Shown here: piece after piece, positions 45,492-54,312 of the stretch
How the letters are laid out: the number at the start of each line of letters is the position of its first letter
Position numbering within the stretch: position 1 is the stretch's first letter
Assembly: GCF_000511355.1 (NCBI RefSeq)
Contig: NC_023135.1
Span: 2,940,371 to 3,004,370 of the forward strand
From: Leisingera methylohalidivorans DSM 14336
GTDB lineage: Bacteria; Pseudomonadota; Alphaproteobacteria; Rhodobacterales; Rhodobacteraceae
Length of the DNA stretch: 64,000 nt
Direction of reading: 5' to 3'
Notes under the pieces: generated by a model
The model's input: the letters and a program-made list of their open reading frames with translations, nothing else
Databases searched by the model: none
Told to the model about the DNA's origin: nothing
Program-made: the position numbers and the translations under genes

Positions 45492-46297
45492 TGGCTGATG
45501 AACTTCGCTCCGGAGGAGCTGCGCCCCTCGCCCACCTTCACCCGGCCAACACCTGGCGGCAGGCGGCCGCCTGTGTTCACTCCAGTCAGCTGCGCCTGCA
45601 GCAGGGTCAGCTCCTCGGCCAGGGCAGAACCCAGCGAGACCCGCTCGCCGCTGACCTCGGCCTTGGCGGAGATTACCGAGACGATCCGCGGGATGCCGCC
45701 CTCGAAAGAAAACACCGGCGCCCCGGAAGAGCCGAAATCGACATCGCAGGACATCACCAGAACGCCCTGCTGGCGCGCCATCACCGCGCAGACCTCTTGC
45801 AGCGAGGGGGCCTCGGAGCGGTCATGGGCATAGGAAACCACCCCGATGCTGGCCCCCTTGCGCGGGCGCTCGTCGGTTTCAAACGGGGTCACAGTGGTGT
45901 TGCGGATCGGGCGCTGCAGTTGCAGCAGGGCAATGTCGTTGCGGACCCGGTCGGTCGAAAGCGCGCCGTCATAGATATAGGAGGGATGTTCAACCGCCTG
46001 CCGCACGCTGCGGTAAGCCGAGGCGCGCCCGTTGCGCCAGCCGGCCAGGAATTCGATGGTGCCTGGGTCGATCCGCGCCTTGGTCTGGCTGTCATACAGG
46101 CAATGGGCGGCGGTCAGCACCAGGTCCGGCGCAATCAGCGCACCGGTGCAGAAGCCTTCACCATTCACGTCAAGCCGCCCGACAGCTTCCCATTTGCGGC
46201 CCGCGTCGATTGTGTCCATCCGCTGCAAACGGCTGTCCTGCGCCATGGCCGCTGCCGGCAGCACAGCTGCCAGAACCGCAAGTATCCACTGCCTCAC
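45488..46297 (-). CDS. Trypsin-like serine protease, upstream paralogue
   Basis: 269 residues from a GTG at 46297, preceded by AGGAGAGACAT; this start opens directly into the signal peptide VRQWILAVLAAVLPAAAMAQ. The triad is intact: VLTAAHCLYD, RNDIALLQL and FGSSGAPVFS. It is clearly paralogous to the downstream gene (same order WEAVGRL, GEGFCTG-type loop, SYxQGR/SYAHDR, GSSGAP). Tandem duplication followed by divergence is the simplest reading. Substrate unknown. Confidence 0.86.
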   Translation of the reverse strand: MRQWILAVLAAVLPAAAMAQDSRLQRMDTIDAGRKWEAVGRLDVNGEGFCTGALIAPDLVLTAAHCLYDSQTKARIDPGTIEFLAGWRNGRASAYRSVRQAVEHPSYIYDGALSTDRVRNDIALLQLQRPIRNTTVTPFETDERPRKGASIGVVSYAHDRSEAPSLQEVCAVMARQQGVLVMSCDVDFGSSGAPVFSFEGGIPRIVSVISAKAEVSGERVSLGSALAEELTLLQAQLTGVNTGGRLPPGVGRVKVGEGRSSSGAKFISQ

Positions 46298-46397
46298 ATG
46301 TCTCTCCTCTTGTCCACAGGTTGGGAGATTACGGGTTCGTTCAGGCAAAATTAGGGCAAATGCAAGCTTTGTGCAGCCAGTTTCTTTGGCCGCGGCA

Positions 46398-47720
46398 TCA
46401 TCGCAGGACCGGCACCTCGGGCGTCTGTTTGCCCGGGGCGGTCAGCGCGGGCGGCTGCGGGCCGCCGGTGGCCCAGTCCAAAAGCTCCACCGTGTGCACG
46501 ATAGGCAGTTCTGTGCCGGACCCGATCTGCATCATGCAGCCGATGTTGCCCGCGGCGATCAGATCGGGCTGCCTGGCCTCCAGCGTTTTCACCTTGCGCG
46601 CCTTCAGTTCGGCCGAAATCTCGGGCTGCATCAGGTTGTAGGTGCCGGCGGATCCGCAGCAGAGATGGCTGTCGGCGGGTTCCACCACCGTGAAACCGGC
46701 GCGTTTCAGCAGCGTCTTGGGGTGACTCTTGATCTGCTGGCCATGCTGCAGCGAACAGGCCGCGTGATAAGCCACCGTCAGCCCGTTGTCCGCGCCCTCG
46801 GGCAGCTCCAGCTGCATCAGCAGTTCAGAAATATCCATGGTGCGTTCCGACACCCGCGCCGCGTCCGCCGCCAGTGCGTCATTGCGGAACATATGGCCGT
46901 AATCCTTGACCGTGGTGCCGCAGCCGGAGGTATTGATGACAATGGCGTCCAGCCCCTGCCCGTCCATCTCGGCCGTCCAGGCGCGGATGTTTTTCGCAGC
47001 CGTGGCATGGCTTTCTTCCTCGCGCCCCATGTGATGGGTCAGCGCGCCGCAGCAGCCCGCCCCCTTGGCCACCACCACCTCGCAGCCCAGCCGGGTCAGC
47101 AGGCGGATGGTGGCATCGTTGATATCGGTGTTCAGCGCTTTTTGCGCGCAGCCGGTCATCAGCGCCACGCGTTTCTTGCGGGGTGCTAAAGGAGCAAAGC
47201 TTTGCGGATCGTCGTTGCGGCTGACCGGCGGGATTGTCTCCGGCGCCATATCCAGCATCGCGCGCAGCCGCGCGTCCGGTATCAGCCCTCTCAATGGCCT
47301 GGCCAGTTTCGCCGCCAGCAGCGCCAGGCGGAACCGGCCCGGATAGGGCAGGATCCGGGCCAGCAGCCAGCGCAGGGCGCGGTCGCTCCAGGGACGGTCA
47401 TAGTGTTTTTCGATATAGGCGCGGGCGTGGTCGACCAGATGCATGTAATGCACGCCCGAGGGGCAGGTCGTCATGCAGGCCAGGCACGACAGGCAGCGGT
47501 CGATATGCTTGACGGTTTTTGCATCCGGCACGCGCTCGTTCTCCAGCATATCCTTGATCAGGTAGATGCGGCCGCGCGGGCTGTCGAGTTCGTCGCCCAG
47601 CACCTGATATGTCGGGCAGGTCGCCGTGCAAAAGCCGCAATGCACACAAGAGCGCAGGATCTCGTTGGCGCGCCGGGTGCCCGGGTCCTGCAGCTGCGCA
47701 TCGGTGAAAGTGGTCTGCAT
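46398..47720 (-). CDS. glcF: Glycolate oxidase iron-sulfur subunit
   Basis: 440 residues. Two [4Fe-4S] motifs are near the N-terminus: CVHCGFCTATCP and CLSCLACMTTCPSGVHY. Two CCG-type domains follow (GCCGALTHHMG and LCCGSAGTYNLM). It carries electrons from GlcD/GlcE to the quinone pool during oxidation of glycolate to glyoxylate. It is the third gene of the glcDEF operon, starting four bases after the glcE stop. The C-terminal Pro-rich tail has no known role. Confidence 0.95.
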   Translation of the reverse strand: MQTTFTDAQLQDPGTRRANEILRSCVHCGFCTATCPTYQVLGDELDSPRGRIYLIKDMLENERVPDAKTVKHIDRCLSCLACMTTCPSGVHYMHLVDHARAYIEKHYDRPWSDRALRWLLARILPYPGRFRLALLAAKLARPLRGLIPDARLRAMLDMAPETIPPVSRNDDPQSFAPLAPRKKRVALMTGCAQKALNTDINDATIRLLTRLGCEVVVAKGAGCCGALTHHMGREEESHATAAKNIRAWTAEMDGQGLDAIVINTSGCGTTVKDYGHMFRNDALAADAARVSERTMDISELLMQLELPEGADNGLTVAYHAACSLQHGQQIKSHPKTLLKRAGFTVVEPADSHLCCGSAGTYNLMQPEISAELKARKVKTLEARQPDLIAAGNIGCMMQIGSGTELPIVHTVELLDWATGGPQPPALTAPGKQTPEVPVLR

Positions 47721-47724
47721 GTGC

Positions 47725-48831
47725 TTATCCCATCAGTCCGGGGTTGAGGATTCCCTTCGGGTCGAACTGGCGCCGCAGCCCCGCGGAGAGCGCCGCCAGA
47801 GGGCCCGGCTGCGGCTGGAAAACGCCAAGCCGCGCGCGGGTACCGGCGCCGGCCCGCACCAGTGCCGCATGGCCCGGCACATTGATCCGCGGCCGCAGAT
47901 CGGTGCCCGCTGGCAGCAGCGCCCAGATCAGCCCGCCGCCCCAATCGAACTGCAGCGCCTCGGCCTGCAGCCGCGGCGCCAGCGCAACGGCATCGGAGGG
48001 TTTCACCGAAATCCGCCAAATGTCGCCCGCCCGCCCCTGAAAGGCGGCGGCATCGCGGATGCCCCGCCACAGTGCGGCGCTCTCGTCTTCGATCCGGGGA
48101 CTGCCAAAGCCGGCCAGTTCCGACACCAGCCTGCGGCACCGGTAGGCCGCCGAGTCTGCAAACCCCTCGACCCGGATAAAGGCGGTTTGCTTCTCCGGGT
48201 CATAGGCTGCACCGGTCACGTCATAGGGCGACCCCAAAGCCGCGGACATCGCAGCCACCGCGGCACCTAGATCAGCGCCTTCAATGGCAACTGTTGCCGA
48301 GGCCTCTGCCACCGGCAGCACCTTCAGCGACACCTCGCTCAGCACTCCCAGGGTGCCATGGGCGCCGCACATCAGTTTCACCAGGTCATAGCCGGTGACA
48401 TTCTTCATCACCCGGCCGCCGTTCTTGACGATCTGCCCGGCGCCATCCGCAAACCGCACCCCCAGCAGGTGATCCCGCGCGGACCCCGCCTGGATGCGCC
48501 GGGGACCGGAGACGCCTGCGGCAATGACCCCGCCAATGGTCGGTTCGCCCCCGGTGCCCAGCAGCCCGCGGTGGTCCATCGGTTCAAAGGCCAGCCGCTG
48601 ATTTTCCGCGGCCAGCAGCGCCTCAACCTCAGCCACCGGCGTGCCCGCCCTGACCACCAGCGTCAGCGCGCCCGGTTCATAGAGTTCGACCCCGGTGAGG
48701 CCTCTGGTACTCAGCCCTTCGCCGTCAATGGCCAGCCCGCGGGTGCCGCCGCCCTGAATGCACAGCGGACCGCTTGCTCCTGCAATGATTTCGGCCAGTT
48801 CGGCCTCGCTCTGAGGTGTCAGCATTTTCAT
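47725..48831 (-). CDS. glcE: Glycolate oxidase FAD-binding subunit GlcE
   Basis: 368 residues from the ATG at 48831 (MKMLTPQSEAELAEIIAGAS); a start two codons later is equally possible. The PCMH-type FAD domain is visible (CIQGGGTRG, LGTGGEPTIGGVIAAGVSGP, KNVTGYDLVKLMCGAHGTLG). It is shorter than GlcD, as expected for GlcE. The start codon sits inside the conserved GAAAGATGAA intergenic motif. Together with glcD and glcF it forms glycolate dehydrogenase, a common roseobacter trait for using phytoplankton glycolate. Confidence 0.94.
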   Translation of the reverse strand: MKMLTPQSEAELAEIIAGASGPLCIQGGGTRGLAIDGEGLSTRGLTGVELYEPGALTLVVRAGTPVAEVEALLAAENQRLAFEPMDHRGLLGTGGEPTIGGVIAAGVSGPRRIQAGSARDHLLGVRFADGAGQIVKNGGRVMKNVTGYDLVKLMCGAHGTLGVLSEVSLKVLPVAEASATVAIEGADLGAAVAAMSAALGSPYDVTGAAYDPEKQTAFIRVEGFADSAAYRCRRLVSELAGFGSPRIEDESAALWRGIRDAAAFQGRAGDIWRISVKPSDAVALAPRLQAEALQFDWGGGLIWALLPAGTDLRPRINVPGHAALVRAGAGTRARLGVFQPQPGPLAALSAGLRRQFDPKGILNPGLMG

Positions 48832-48870
48832 CTTTCTAAAAATACTTTGGGGTTTGGGGCGAAGCCACAA

Positions 48871-50319
48871 TCATTCAGCCGCCATTGCCGCTGTCCGGCG
48901 GCCTTCGGTTACCGCTAGTGGAAACACCTTGGCCGGGTTCAACAGCCACCTGGGGTCAAACACATCCTTGACCTTCAGCTGCGCTTCAAGGTCCGTGGCG
49001 CTGTATTGGTGCAGCATCAGGTCGCGCTTCTCGATCCCGACGCCATGTTCGCCGGTCAGACAGCCGCCGGCCTCGACACAGAGCTTCAGAATTTCCGCCC
49101 CGAAGGCCTCGCAGATTTCCAGATCGCCGGGCTTATTGGCATCAAACAGGATCAGCGGGTGCATGTTGCCGTCGCCGGCATGGAACACATTGGCCACGTC
49201 CAGCCCGAATTCCTGGCTCATCTCCCCAATGCGGCGCAGCACATAAGGCAGCGAGGACACCGGGATCGTGCCATCAAGACACATGTAGTCGTTGATCTGC
49301 CCCATCGCGCCAAAGGCCGACTTGCGGCCCAGCCAGATGCGGCCGGCCTCTTCCGCATCGCCGGCCTCGCGCAGCTCTACAGGGTTGTGGGACCGGGCGA
49401 TTTCAATGATCAGCCCCAATTGGTGATCGATTTCCTCGGGACTGCCCTCCACCTCGACGATCAGCAGCGCCTCGCACATCGGATAGCCGGCCTTGGCAAA
49501 AGCCTCGCAGGCCTCGATGCAAGGGCGGTCCATGAATTCGATCGCCACCGGCAGGACACCTGCCTTAATGATATCCGAGACACAGGCCCCGGCCACCTCG
49601 TTGCTGTCATAGCCGATCAGCACCGGCCGGGCGCCTTCGGGCTTGCGCAGGATCCGCAGGGTTGCCTCGGTCACCACGCCCAGCTGGCCTTCGCTGCCGC
49701 AGATCACGCCAAGCAGATCCAGCCCCCCGGCGTCCAGATGCGCACCGCCGATCTCCACCACGGTGCCGTCCATCATCACCAGGGTGACGCCCAGCAGGTT
49801 GTTCGTCGTCACGCCATACTTGAGGCAATGCGCCCCGCCCGAGTTCATCGCGATATTGCCGCCGATGGCGCAGGCCAGCTGCGAGGACGGATCCGGCGCA
49901 TAGAAGAAGTCCGCTTCCTCCACCGCGCCGGAAACACTCAGGTTGGTGCGCCCAGTCTGCACCCGGATGATGCGGTTGCCGTAATCCGTTTCCAGAACCC
50001 CGTTCATCCGGGCCACGCCAAGGATCACACAATCCGCCGTCGGCAGCGCCCCGCCGGCCAGCGAGGTGCCAGCCCCCCGCGGCACCACCGGCACGCCTTC
50101 CTCGTGGCAGATGCGCAGGATGTCCGAGACCTCCTGCGTGCTCCGCGGCAGCACCGCCAGCAGCGGCGGGCATCTATAGGCCGTCAGCGCGTCGCATTCA
50201 TAGGCCCGGGTCTCGGCCTCGTCCTGGATCACCGCATCATCAGGCAGCACCGCCAGAAGCCGCTCGGCAAGCCGCGCCTTGCGAGCCAGAATGGCGGGAT
50301 TCGGGGATGGCATCTCCAT
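48871..50319 (-). CDS. glcD: Glycolate oxidase catalytic subunit GlcD
   Basis: 482 residues. FAD-binding region: VVPRGAGTSLAGGALP and CAIGGNIAMNSGGAHCLKYG. The C-terminal FAD-oxidase domain ends with CLTGEHGVGIEKRDLM, a signature of the GlcD/LDH2 group. It oxidises glycolate (or D-lactate) to the 2-oxoacid. The start is preceded by GGAGAGCGCC. A TTGGTAA/TTACCAA inverted repeat sits just upstream, suggesting control by a GntR/FadR-type regulator such as GlcC, which is not encoded here. Confidence 0.95.
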   Translation of the reverse strand: MEMPSPNPAILARKARLAERLLAVLPDDAVIQDEAETRAYECDALTAYRCPPLLAVLPRSTQEVSDILRICHEEGVPVVPRGAGTSLAGGALPTADCVILGVARMNGVLETDYGNRIIRVQTGRTNLSVSGAVEEADFFYAPDPSSQLACAIGGNIAMNSGGAHCLKYGVTTNNLLGVTLVMMDGTVVEIGGAHLDAGGLDLLGVICGSEGQLGVVTEATLRILRKPEGARPVLIGYDSNEVAGACVSDIIKAGVLPVAIEFMDRPCIEACEAFAKAGYPMCEALLIVEVEGSPEEIDHQLGLIIEIARSHNPVELREAGDAEEAGRIWLGRKSAFGAMGQINDYMCLDGTIPVSSLPYVLRRIGEMSQEFGLDVANVFHAGDGNMHPLILFDANKPGDLEICEAFGAEILKLCVEAGGCLTGEHGVGIEKRDLMLHQYSATDLEAQLKVKDVFDPRWLLNPAKVFPLAVTEGRRTAAMAAE

Positions 50320-50332
50320 GGCGCTCTCCTAT

Positions 50333-50353
50333 TTGGTAAAATAATATTACCAA
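50333..50353. promoter_or_regulatory. Candidate GntR/FadR-type operator of glcDEF
   Basis: Perfect seven-base arms TTGGTAA/TTACCAA with a seven-base AT spacer, 14 bases upstream of the glcD start. FadR-subfamily regulators bind TGGT-N-ACCA-like sites. Repression by blocking the leader is plausible. Confidence 0.55.
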
Positions 50354-50413
50354 TCCCACCCCCCTGGCAAGAGACGGATTGCCGCGCCCGGATCAGCCCC
50401 CTAGTGTCGGGCC

Positions 50414-51136
50414 ATGATCTGGACCACCCGCCTTGCGCAATTTTCCCTGCTCGACCCCGCCGCGCTCGCCCTGCTGATTGCCGGCTGGCTGTGGATCGGC
50501 TGGCGGATCGAGAACCCGCCCGCGGGGCGGCCCTCGGTGTCCTGGCTGATGGCGGACTTCCGGCGCGACTGGATGAAACAGATGGTGGAGCGCGATCCGC
50601 GGATCTTTGATGCCCAGCTGGCAGGAAATCTGCGCCAGGCGACTGCTTTCTTCGCGTCTGCCACGATGATTGCAATCGGCGGCGGGCTGGCGCTCATAGG
50701 CAATACCGAGCAGCTGGCCGGCGTGGCGGAAGACCTGATCCAGGACAGCGCACCGGCCTTTGTCTGGGAGGTTAAGATCCTGGTGGTGCTGCTGTTTCTG
50801 TCAAATGCGTTTTTGAAATTCGTCTGGTCGCACCGGCTGTTCGGCTATTGCTCGGTGCTGATGGCAGCGGTGCCGAACGACCGCACCGCCCCTCTGGCCT
50901 ACCCCCGCGCCGCGCAGGCGGCAGAAATCAGCATCACCGCCGCGCGCAGCTTTAACCGCGGCATGCGGGCGACATATTTTTCCCTGGCCGCCGTGGCCTG
51001 GCTTGCCGGCGCGCTGCCGCTGGCGGGTGCCGCGCTGATCACTGTCGCGGTGCTGTACCGGCGGGAATTTGCCTCGCACTCCCGCACGATCCTGCTGCGG
51101 ATTCCGCCGGTAAGCAATGGAGACTCAGTTTCGTGA
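50414..51136 (+). CDS. DUF599-family membrane protein
   Basis: 240 residues, about four helices. DUF599 landmarks: ALLIAGWLWIGWRIENPPAG, the MVERDPRIFDAQLAGNLRQA segment with the conserved RDPRI, and FVWSHRLFGYCSVLMAAVPN. Function unknown; the family is widespread in proteobacteria. It is divergent from glcD with a 94-base gap containing the operator, so the operator could affect both. Confidence 0.85.
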   Translation: MIWTTRLAQFSLLDPAALALLIAGWLWIGWRIENPPAGRPSVSWLMADFRRDWMKQMVERDPRIFDAQLAGNLRQATAFFASATMIAIGGGLALIGNTEQLAGVAEDLIQDSAPAFVWEVKILVVLLFLSNAFLKFVWSHRLFGYCSVLMAAVPNDRTAPLAYPRAAQAAEISITAARSFNRGMRATYFSLAAVAWLAGALPLAGAALITVAVLYRREFASHSRTILLRIPPVSNGDSVS

Positions 51137-51171
51137 CTGCCGCTTCGCATCTGCAAGGCTAAGGTGGCGCC

Positions 51172-51528
51172 ATGAGACATCTTTTTCTGCCCCTCGCGCT
51201 GAGCGCTGCTGCCCTGCCCGCCTTGGCGGCGGAGCCAATGATAGAAGCGGCCGCTGCCCGCCGGTCCGGCGGCGGCTGGACCGTCAGCGTCACGCTCTCC
51301 CACCCTGACACCGGCTGGGAGCATTATGCCGATGGCTGGCGGGTGCTGGACATGGAGGGAAACGAGCTGGGCCTGCGCGTGCTGGCGCATCCGCACGAGC
51401 TGGAACAGCCCTTCACCCGGTCACTCAGCGGCGTGCAGATCCCGGACGGCGCAACGCAAGTGCAGATCCAGGCCCGCTGCCAGATCGACGGATGGAGCGA
51501 GAGCACTTACGTCCTCAACCTGCCGTGA
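51172..51528 (+). CDS. Hypothetical exported protein
   Basis: 118 residues. A signal peptide (MRHLFLPLALSAAALPALAA) with an AxA site precedes a short domain of about 98 residues that looks like an immunoglobulin-like beta sandwich (WTVSVTLSHPDTGWEHYADG, WRVLDMEGNELGLRVLAHPH). No family name is recognised. It lies 35 bases downstream of the DUF599 gene on the same strand and may be co-transcribed. Confidence 0.75.
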   Translation: MRHLFLPLALSAAALPALAAEPMIEAAAARRSGGGWTVSVTLSHPDTGWEHYADGWRVLDMEGNELGLRVLAHPHELEQPFTRSLSGVQIPDGATQVQIQARCQIDGWSESTYVLNLP

Positions 51529-51529
51529 A

Positions 51530-51577
51530 TTCATCTTTCTGAAAAATACTTGCGCCGCAGGCAAGCGCCTGCAAGGC
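51530..51577 (-). repeat. AGTATTTTT-GAAAGATGAA intergenic element after rlmH
   Basis: Minus strand: the hairpin CTTGC/GCAAG is followed by TATTTTTCAGAAAGATGAATT. It matches the tails at 35292-35335 and 48829-48850. It lies just after the rlmH stop and could act as its terminator. Confidence 0.6.
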
Positions 51578-51581
51578 GCAT

Positions 51582-52052
51582 TCACACCCGGTGATACGGG
51601 CTGCCTGCCAGGATGGTCGCGGCCCGGTAGATCTGCTCGGCCAGCATCACCCGCACCAGCATATGCGGCCAGACCATCTTGCCGAAGGAGATCGAGAAGT
51701 CCGCCTCGGCCCTAAGCGCGGGATCTATTCCGTCCGCCCCGCCAATGATCAGCGCCAGATCCTGACGGCCGCTGTCGCGCCAGCCAGCCAGCTTGTCCGC
51801 GAAATCCGGCGAAGAGATCACCTTGCCGCGCTCGTCCAGGGTGCAGATCACCGCGCCCTTGGGCAACGCTTTGCGCAGCAGTGCCGCCTCAGCCGCCATG
51901 CCGCCGTTTTTCTTATCCTCGATCTCCAACACCCGCGCAGGCCCCAGGCCCAGCGCACGGCCGGTCCGGTCGAACCGGGCAAGATAGTCGTCGATAAGGG
52001 ATTTTTCAGGGCCAGACCTCAGACGGCCGGCCGCACAGATATGCAGACGCAT
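51582..52052 (-). CDS. rlmH: 23S rRNA pseudouridine-1915 N3-methyltransferase RlmH
   Basis: 156 residues, the normal length. The start MRLHICAAGRLRSGPEKSLI at 52052 matches the family. SPOUT-fold features: LDERGKVISSPDFADKLAGW, LIIGGADGIDPALRAEADF and the C-terminal HMLVRVMLAEQIYRAATILA followed by GSPYHRV. It methylates the pseudouridine at position 1915 in helix 69 of 23S rRNA. It is downstream of rsfS with a 62-base gap, a common bacterial pairing of ribosome factors. Confidence 0.96.
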   Translation of the reverse strand: MRLHICAAGRLRSGPEKSLIDDYLARFDRTGRALGLGPARVLEIEDKKNGGMAAEAALLRKALPKGAVICTLDERGKVISSPDFADKLAGWRDSGRQDLALIIGGADGIDPALRAEADFSISFGKMVWPHMLVRVMLAEQIYRAATILAGSPYHRV

Positions 52053-52114
52053 GAAATTCCTGAAGCAATCCGGCCCGCACCGGTTGCGCGGGCCTGCATC
52101 CATTCAGCCTTGGG

Positions 52115-52495
52115 TCAGTCCTCGGCCGCCTGAGCTGCCGGAGCTGCCGCGGTGCTTGCGGGCATCCACATCTTCTCGAGCTGGTAGAACTCGCGCACTT
52201 CCGGACGGAAGATATGGACAATCACATCACCGGTGTCGATCAGCACCCAGTCGCCGGTGTCCTTGCCCTCGACCTTGCAGCCGACCTGGAACTCCTGTTT
52301 GAGCCGGTCAGTCAGCTTTTCAGCCATGGCGGCAACCTGGCGGGTAGAGCGGCCCGAAGCCACCACCATGTAATCGCCAATCGCCGTCTTGCCGCGCAGA
52401 TCGATCTGCACAACGTCTTCGGCTTTGTCATCGCTGAGTGAAGAAAGAATACGCTCCAGCAGCTGTTCGCTGGTGGGCTGGGACTGGGAAGCCAT
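52115..52495 (-). CDS. rsfS: Ribosome silencing factor RsfS (Iojap/YbeB)
   Basis: 126 residues from the ATG at 52495 (MASQSQPTSEQLLERILSSL). Iojap core: DDKAEDVVQIDLRGKTAIGD, YMVVASGRSTRQVAAMAEKL and GDWVLIDTGDVIVHIFRPEV. It binds ribosomal protein L14 and blocks subunit joining when nutrients are short. The C-terminus has an extra Ala/Thr-rich tail. A strong AAGGAGG lies about 60 bases upstream with no in-frame ATG near it, so the real start remains slightly uncertain. Confidence 0.93.
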   Translation of the reverse strand: MASQSQPTSEQLLERILSSLSDDKAEDVVQIDLRGKTAIGDYMVVASGRSTRQVAAMAEKLTDRLKQEFQVGCKVEGKDTGDWVLIDTGDVIVHIFRPEVREFYQLEKMWMPASTAAAPAAQAAED

Positions 52496-52662
52496 CACGG
52501 CTGCCCCATTAACAGCGGCATCCGCCGCTTGTGGTACGGGTGACAGGACAGTGTCCTCCTTACAACGCGCCGCCAAGCCCCGGCGCCGGGCCTGTTAATA
52601 ATGTAGCAACCAGATAGTGAATTTTCAATGAGACCCCGCTCCGGCGATGCAAGCCATGTGCT

Positions 52663-54039
52663 TTATCCTTCATTTCCGGCGGGTGCAACCCTGACCGGCA
52701 GCGGGTCGTTCAGCATTCGCACTTCGCGCTGCGGGAACGGAATCGAGATGCCCTCGGTCTGGAACGCATCCCACAGCGCCAGATAGACATTGCCGCGGAT
52801 ATTGGTGAGGCCGCCGGTGGGATCGTCGATCCAGAATCTGAGAACATAATCAACGCTGCTGTCGCCAAATCCGGTGATGTGGCAGACCGGCTTGCGGTCG
52901 CCCGCCTGCAGAACGCGGGCAACGCTTACGGCCGCTTCGATCGCGATTTGGCGCACTTTGTGCGGATCGTCGCCGTAACCGGTGCCGAAGGTCAGATCCA
53001 GCCGCACAAATTTGTTCGAATGAGACCAGTTCACCACCTGCGAGGTGATCAGATCCTCGTTCGGAATCAGATACTCCCGCCCGTCGCGCGTCACCACTGA
53101 GACATAACGGGCGCCCAGCGCGTTGATCCAGCCGAAGGTATCGCCAAGCGAGATCACGTCGCCCGGTTTGATGGATTTATCCAGCAGGATAATCAGGCCC
53201 GACACCAAATTCGACACCACCTTTTGCAGACCGAAGCCAAGACCCACACCGATGGCACCGGACAGCACTGCCAGCCCGGTCAGGTCGATGCCGATGGCCT
53301 TGAGACCAATGAAGAAGGCGCCGCCGAACAGCAGGATCTGCGCCATCTTGGCGCCCAGAACCTGCATCGACGGAGAAATATCCGAGTTGCTGCGGATGCG
53401 GTTGGCCGCCACCGAGGAGATCACCCGCGCCAGCGTCAGCATCACCCCGAGGATGACCGCCGCCTGCACCACGAGATACAGCGAGATCCTCAGGTCGCCG
53501 AATTCGATGGCAATGGCGTCCAGCAGCGCGGTTGCCTCGGCCGTGACGCCAAGGATTCGCAGGGTGATCCAGATCCAGGCACCGTATCTGACCGAATTCC
53601 GCAGCAGCGGATTGCCGACCAGCCTGGTGGCGAAGGCCACGATCAGCCAGGCCAGCGACAGGTTTGCGATCACCGCCAGCAGCCGCGAGCGGCTGGGCCA
53701 TGTGGCCTCCTGCATGACCAGCACAACGACCCAGATCAGCAGCACAAACAAGATACCGCGGATCCGCTTGTGCAGCACCAGCCCCGCCCGCATCCGCCAG
53801 CGCGGCCAGCCCTCGCGCTGGCGCAGCCAGTCATGGAACGCCCCGGCCACGGGCCGCGCGATGAGCGCAGCCAGCACAAACAGCGCCAGCGCGATCCCGG
53901 CCTGGTAGGCATTCCAGGGCCTTAGCAGCAGTCCGGCGCCCTCTGCCGCCAGCTCCCATATCCGCTGGCCGAATTCCAGCGCCTCGGCAGTGCTTTCCGC
54001 CAGCGCGTCCTTGGGTTGGGTCTGCTCTTCCGGCTCCAT
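52663..54039 (-). CDS. Mechanosensitive ion channel, MscS family
   Basis: 458 residues from the ATG at 54039 (MEPEEQTQPKDALAESTAEA). About five to six N-terminal helices precede the MscS core: GVGLGFGLQKVVSNLVSGLI (pore helix TM3), LDKSIKPGDVISLGDTFGWI and YLIPNEDLITSQVVNWSHSN of the beta domain. The C-terminal domain includes VLRFWIDDPTGGLTNIRGNV. It is larger than E. coli MscS, like the medium-size YnaI/YbiO group. It opens under membrane tension to release solutes on hypo-osmotic shock. Single gene. Confidence 0.92.
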   Translation of the reverse strand: MEPEEQTQPKDALAESTAEALEFGQRIWELAAEGAGLLLRPWNAYQAGIALALFVLAALIARPVAGAFHDWLRQREGWPRWRMRAGLVLHKRIRGILFVLLIWVVVLVMQEATWPSRSRLLAVIANLSLAWLIVAFATRLVGNPLLRNSVRYGAWIWITLRILGVTAEATALLDAIAIEFGDLRISLYLVVQAAVILGVMLTLARVISSVAANRIRSNSDISPSMQVLGAKMAQILLFGGAFFIGLKAIGIDLTGLAVLSGAIGVGLGFGLQKVVSNLVSGLIILLDKSIKPGDVISLGDTFGWINALGARYVSVVTRDGREYLIPNEDLITSQVVNWSHSNKFVRLDLTFGTGYGDDPHKVRQIAIEAAVSVARVLQAGDRKPVCHITGFGDSSVDYVLRFWIDDPTGGLTNIRGNVYLALWDAFQTEGISIPFPQREVRMLNDPLPVRVAPAGNEG

Positions 54040-54213
54040 CACGCCCCCTTTTTCTGGCAGTGTGCCGTCCTGCCGGGTTTCGATCAAGCAGAGACAAGGG
54101 CGCGGGTCGGCGTGCCGCCGGGCGGTACGGCAGCCTGATGCCTCTGCCGCCTGCCTTTCTCCGGGCTTAGAACGAATCTTGATTGCCGGCCCGTGCGGAT
54201 GTATCTGACAGCC

Positions 54214-54312
54214 ATGACCCTCGTATTGGCGCAAAAGATCGAACTGCAAGACCGCGCACGGCTGCGCGAACGGTTCTATGGCGCCGCCCGCACGGTCCTG
54301 GCGCGCCTATAA
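54214..54312 (+). CDS. Possible small ORF / leader peptide upstream of leuC
   Basis: A 32-codon frame ([20 protein letters not shown] at its start) ends 53 bases before the leuC start. Six of 32 residues are Leu, but there is no run of Leu codons or an obvious attenuator hairpin. It could be a small protein, a leader peptide or chance. No ribosome-binding site of note. Confidence 0.3.
   Translation: MTLVLAQKIELQDRARLRERFYGAARTVLARL

Noticed and set aside
52496..52576. A longer RsfS with start at 52576, or an eight-codon upstream frame ending in TGATG at the rsfS start
   Set aside because: The longer form needs a TTG start with no ribosome-binding site and adds a non-conserved leader; the tiny upstream frame is 33 bases from the AAGGAGG and may be chance.
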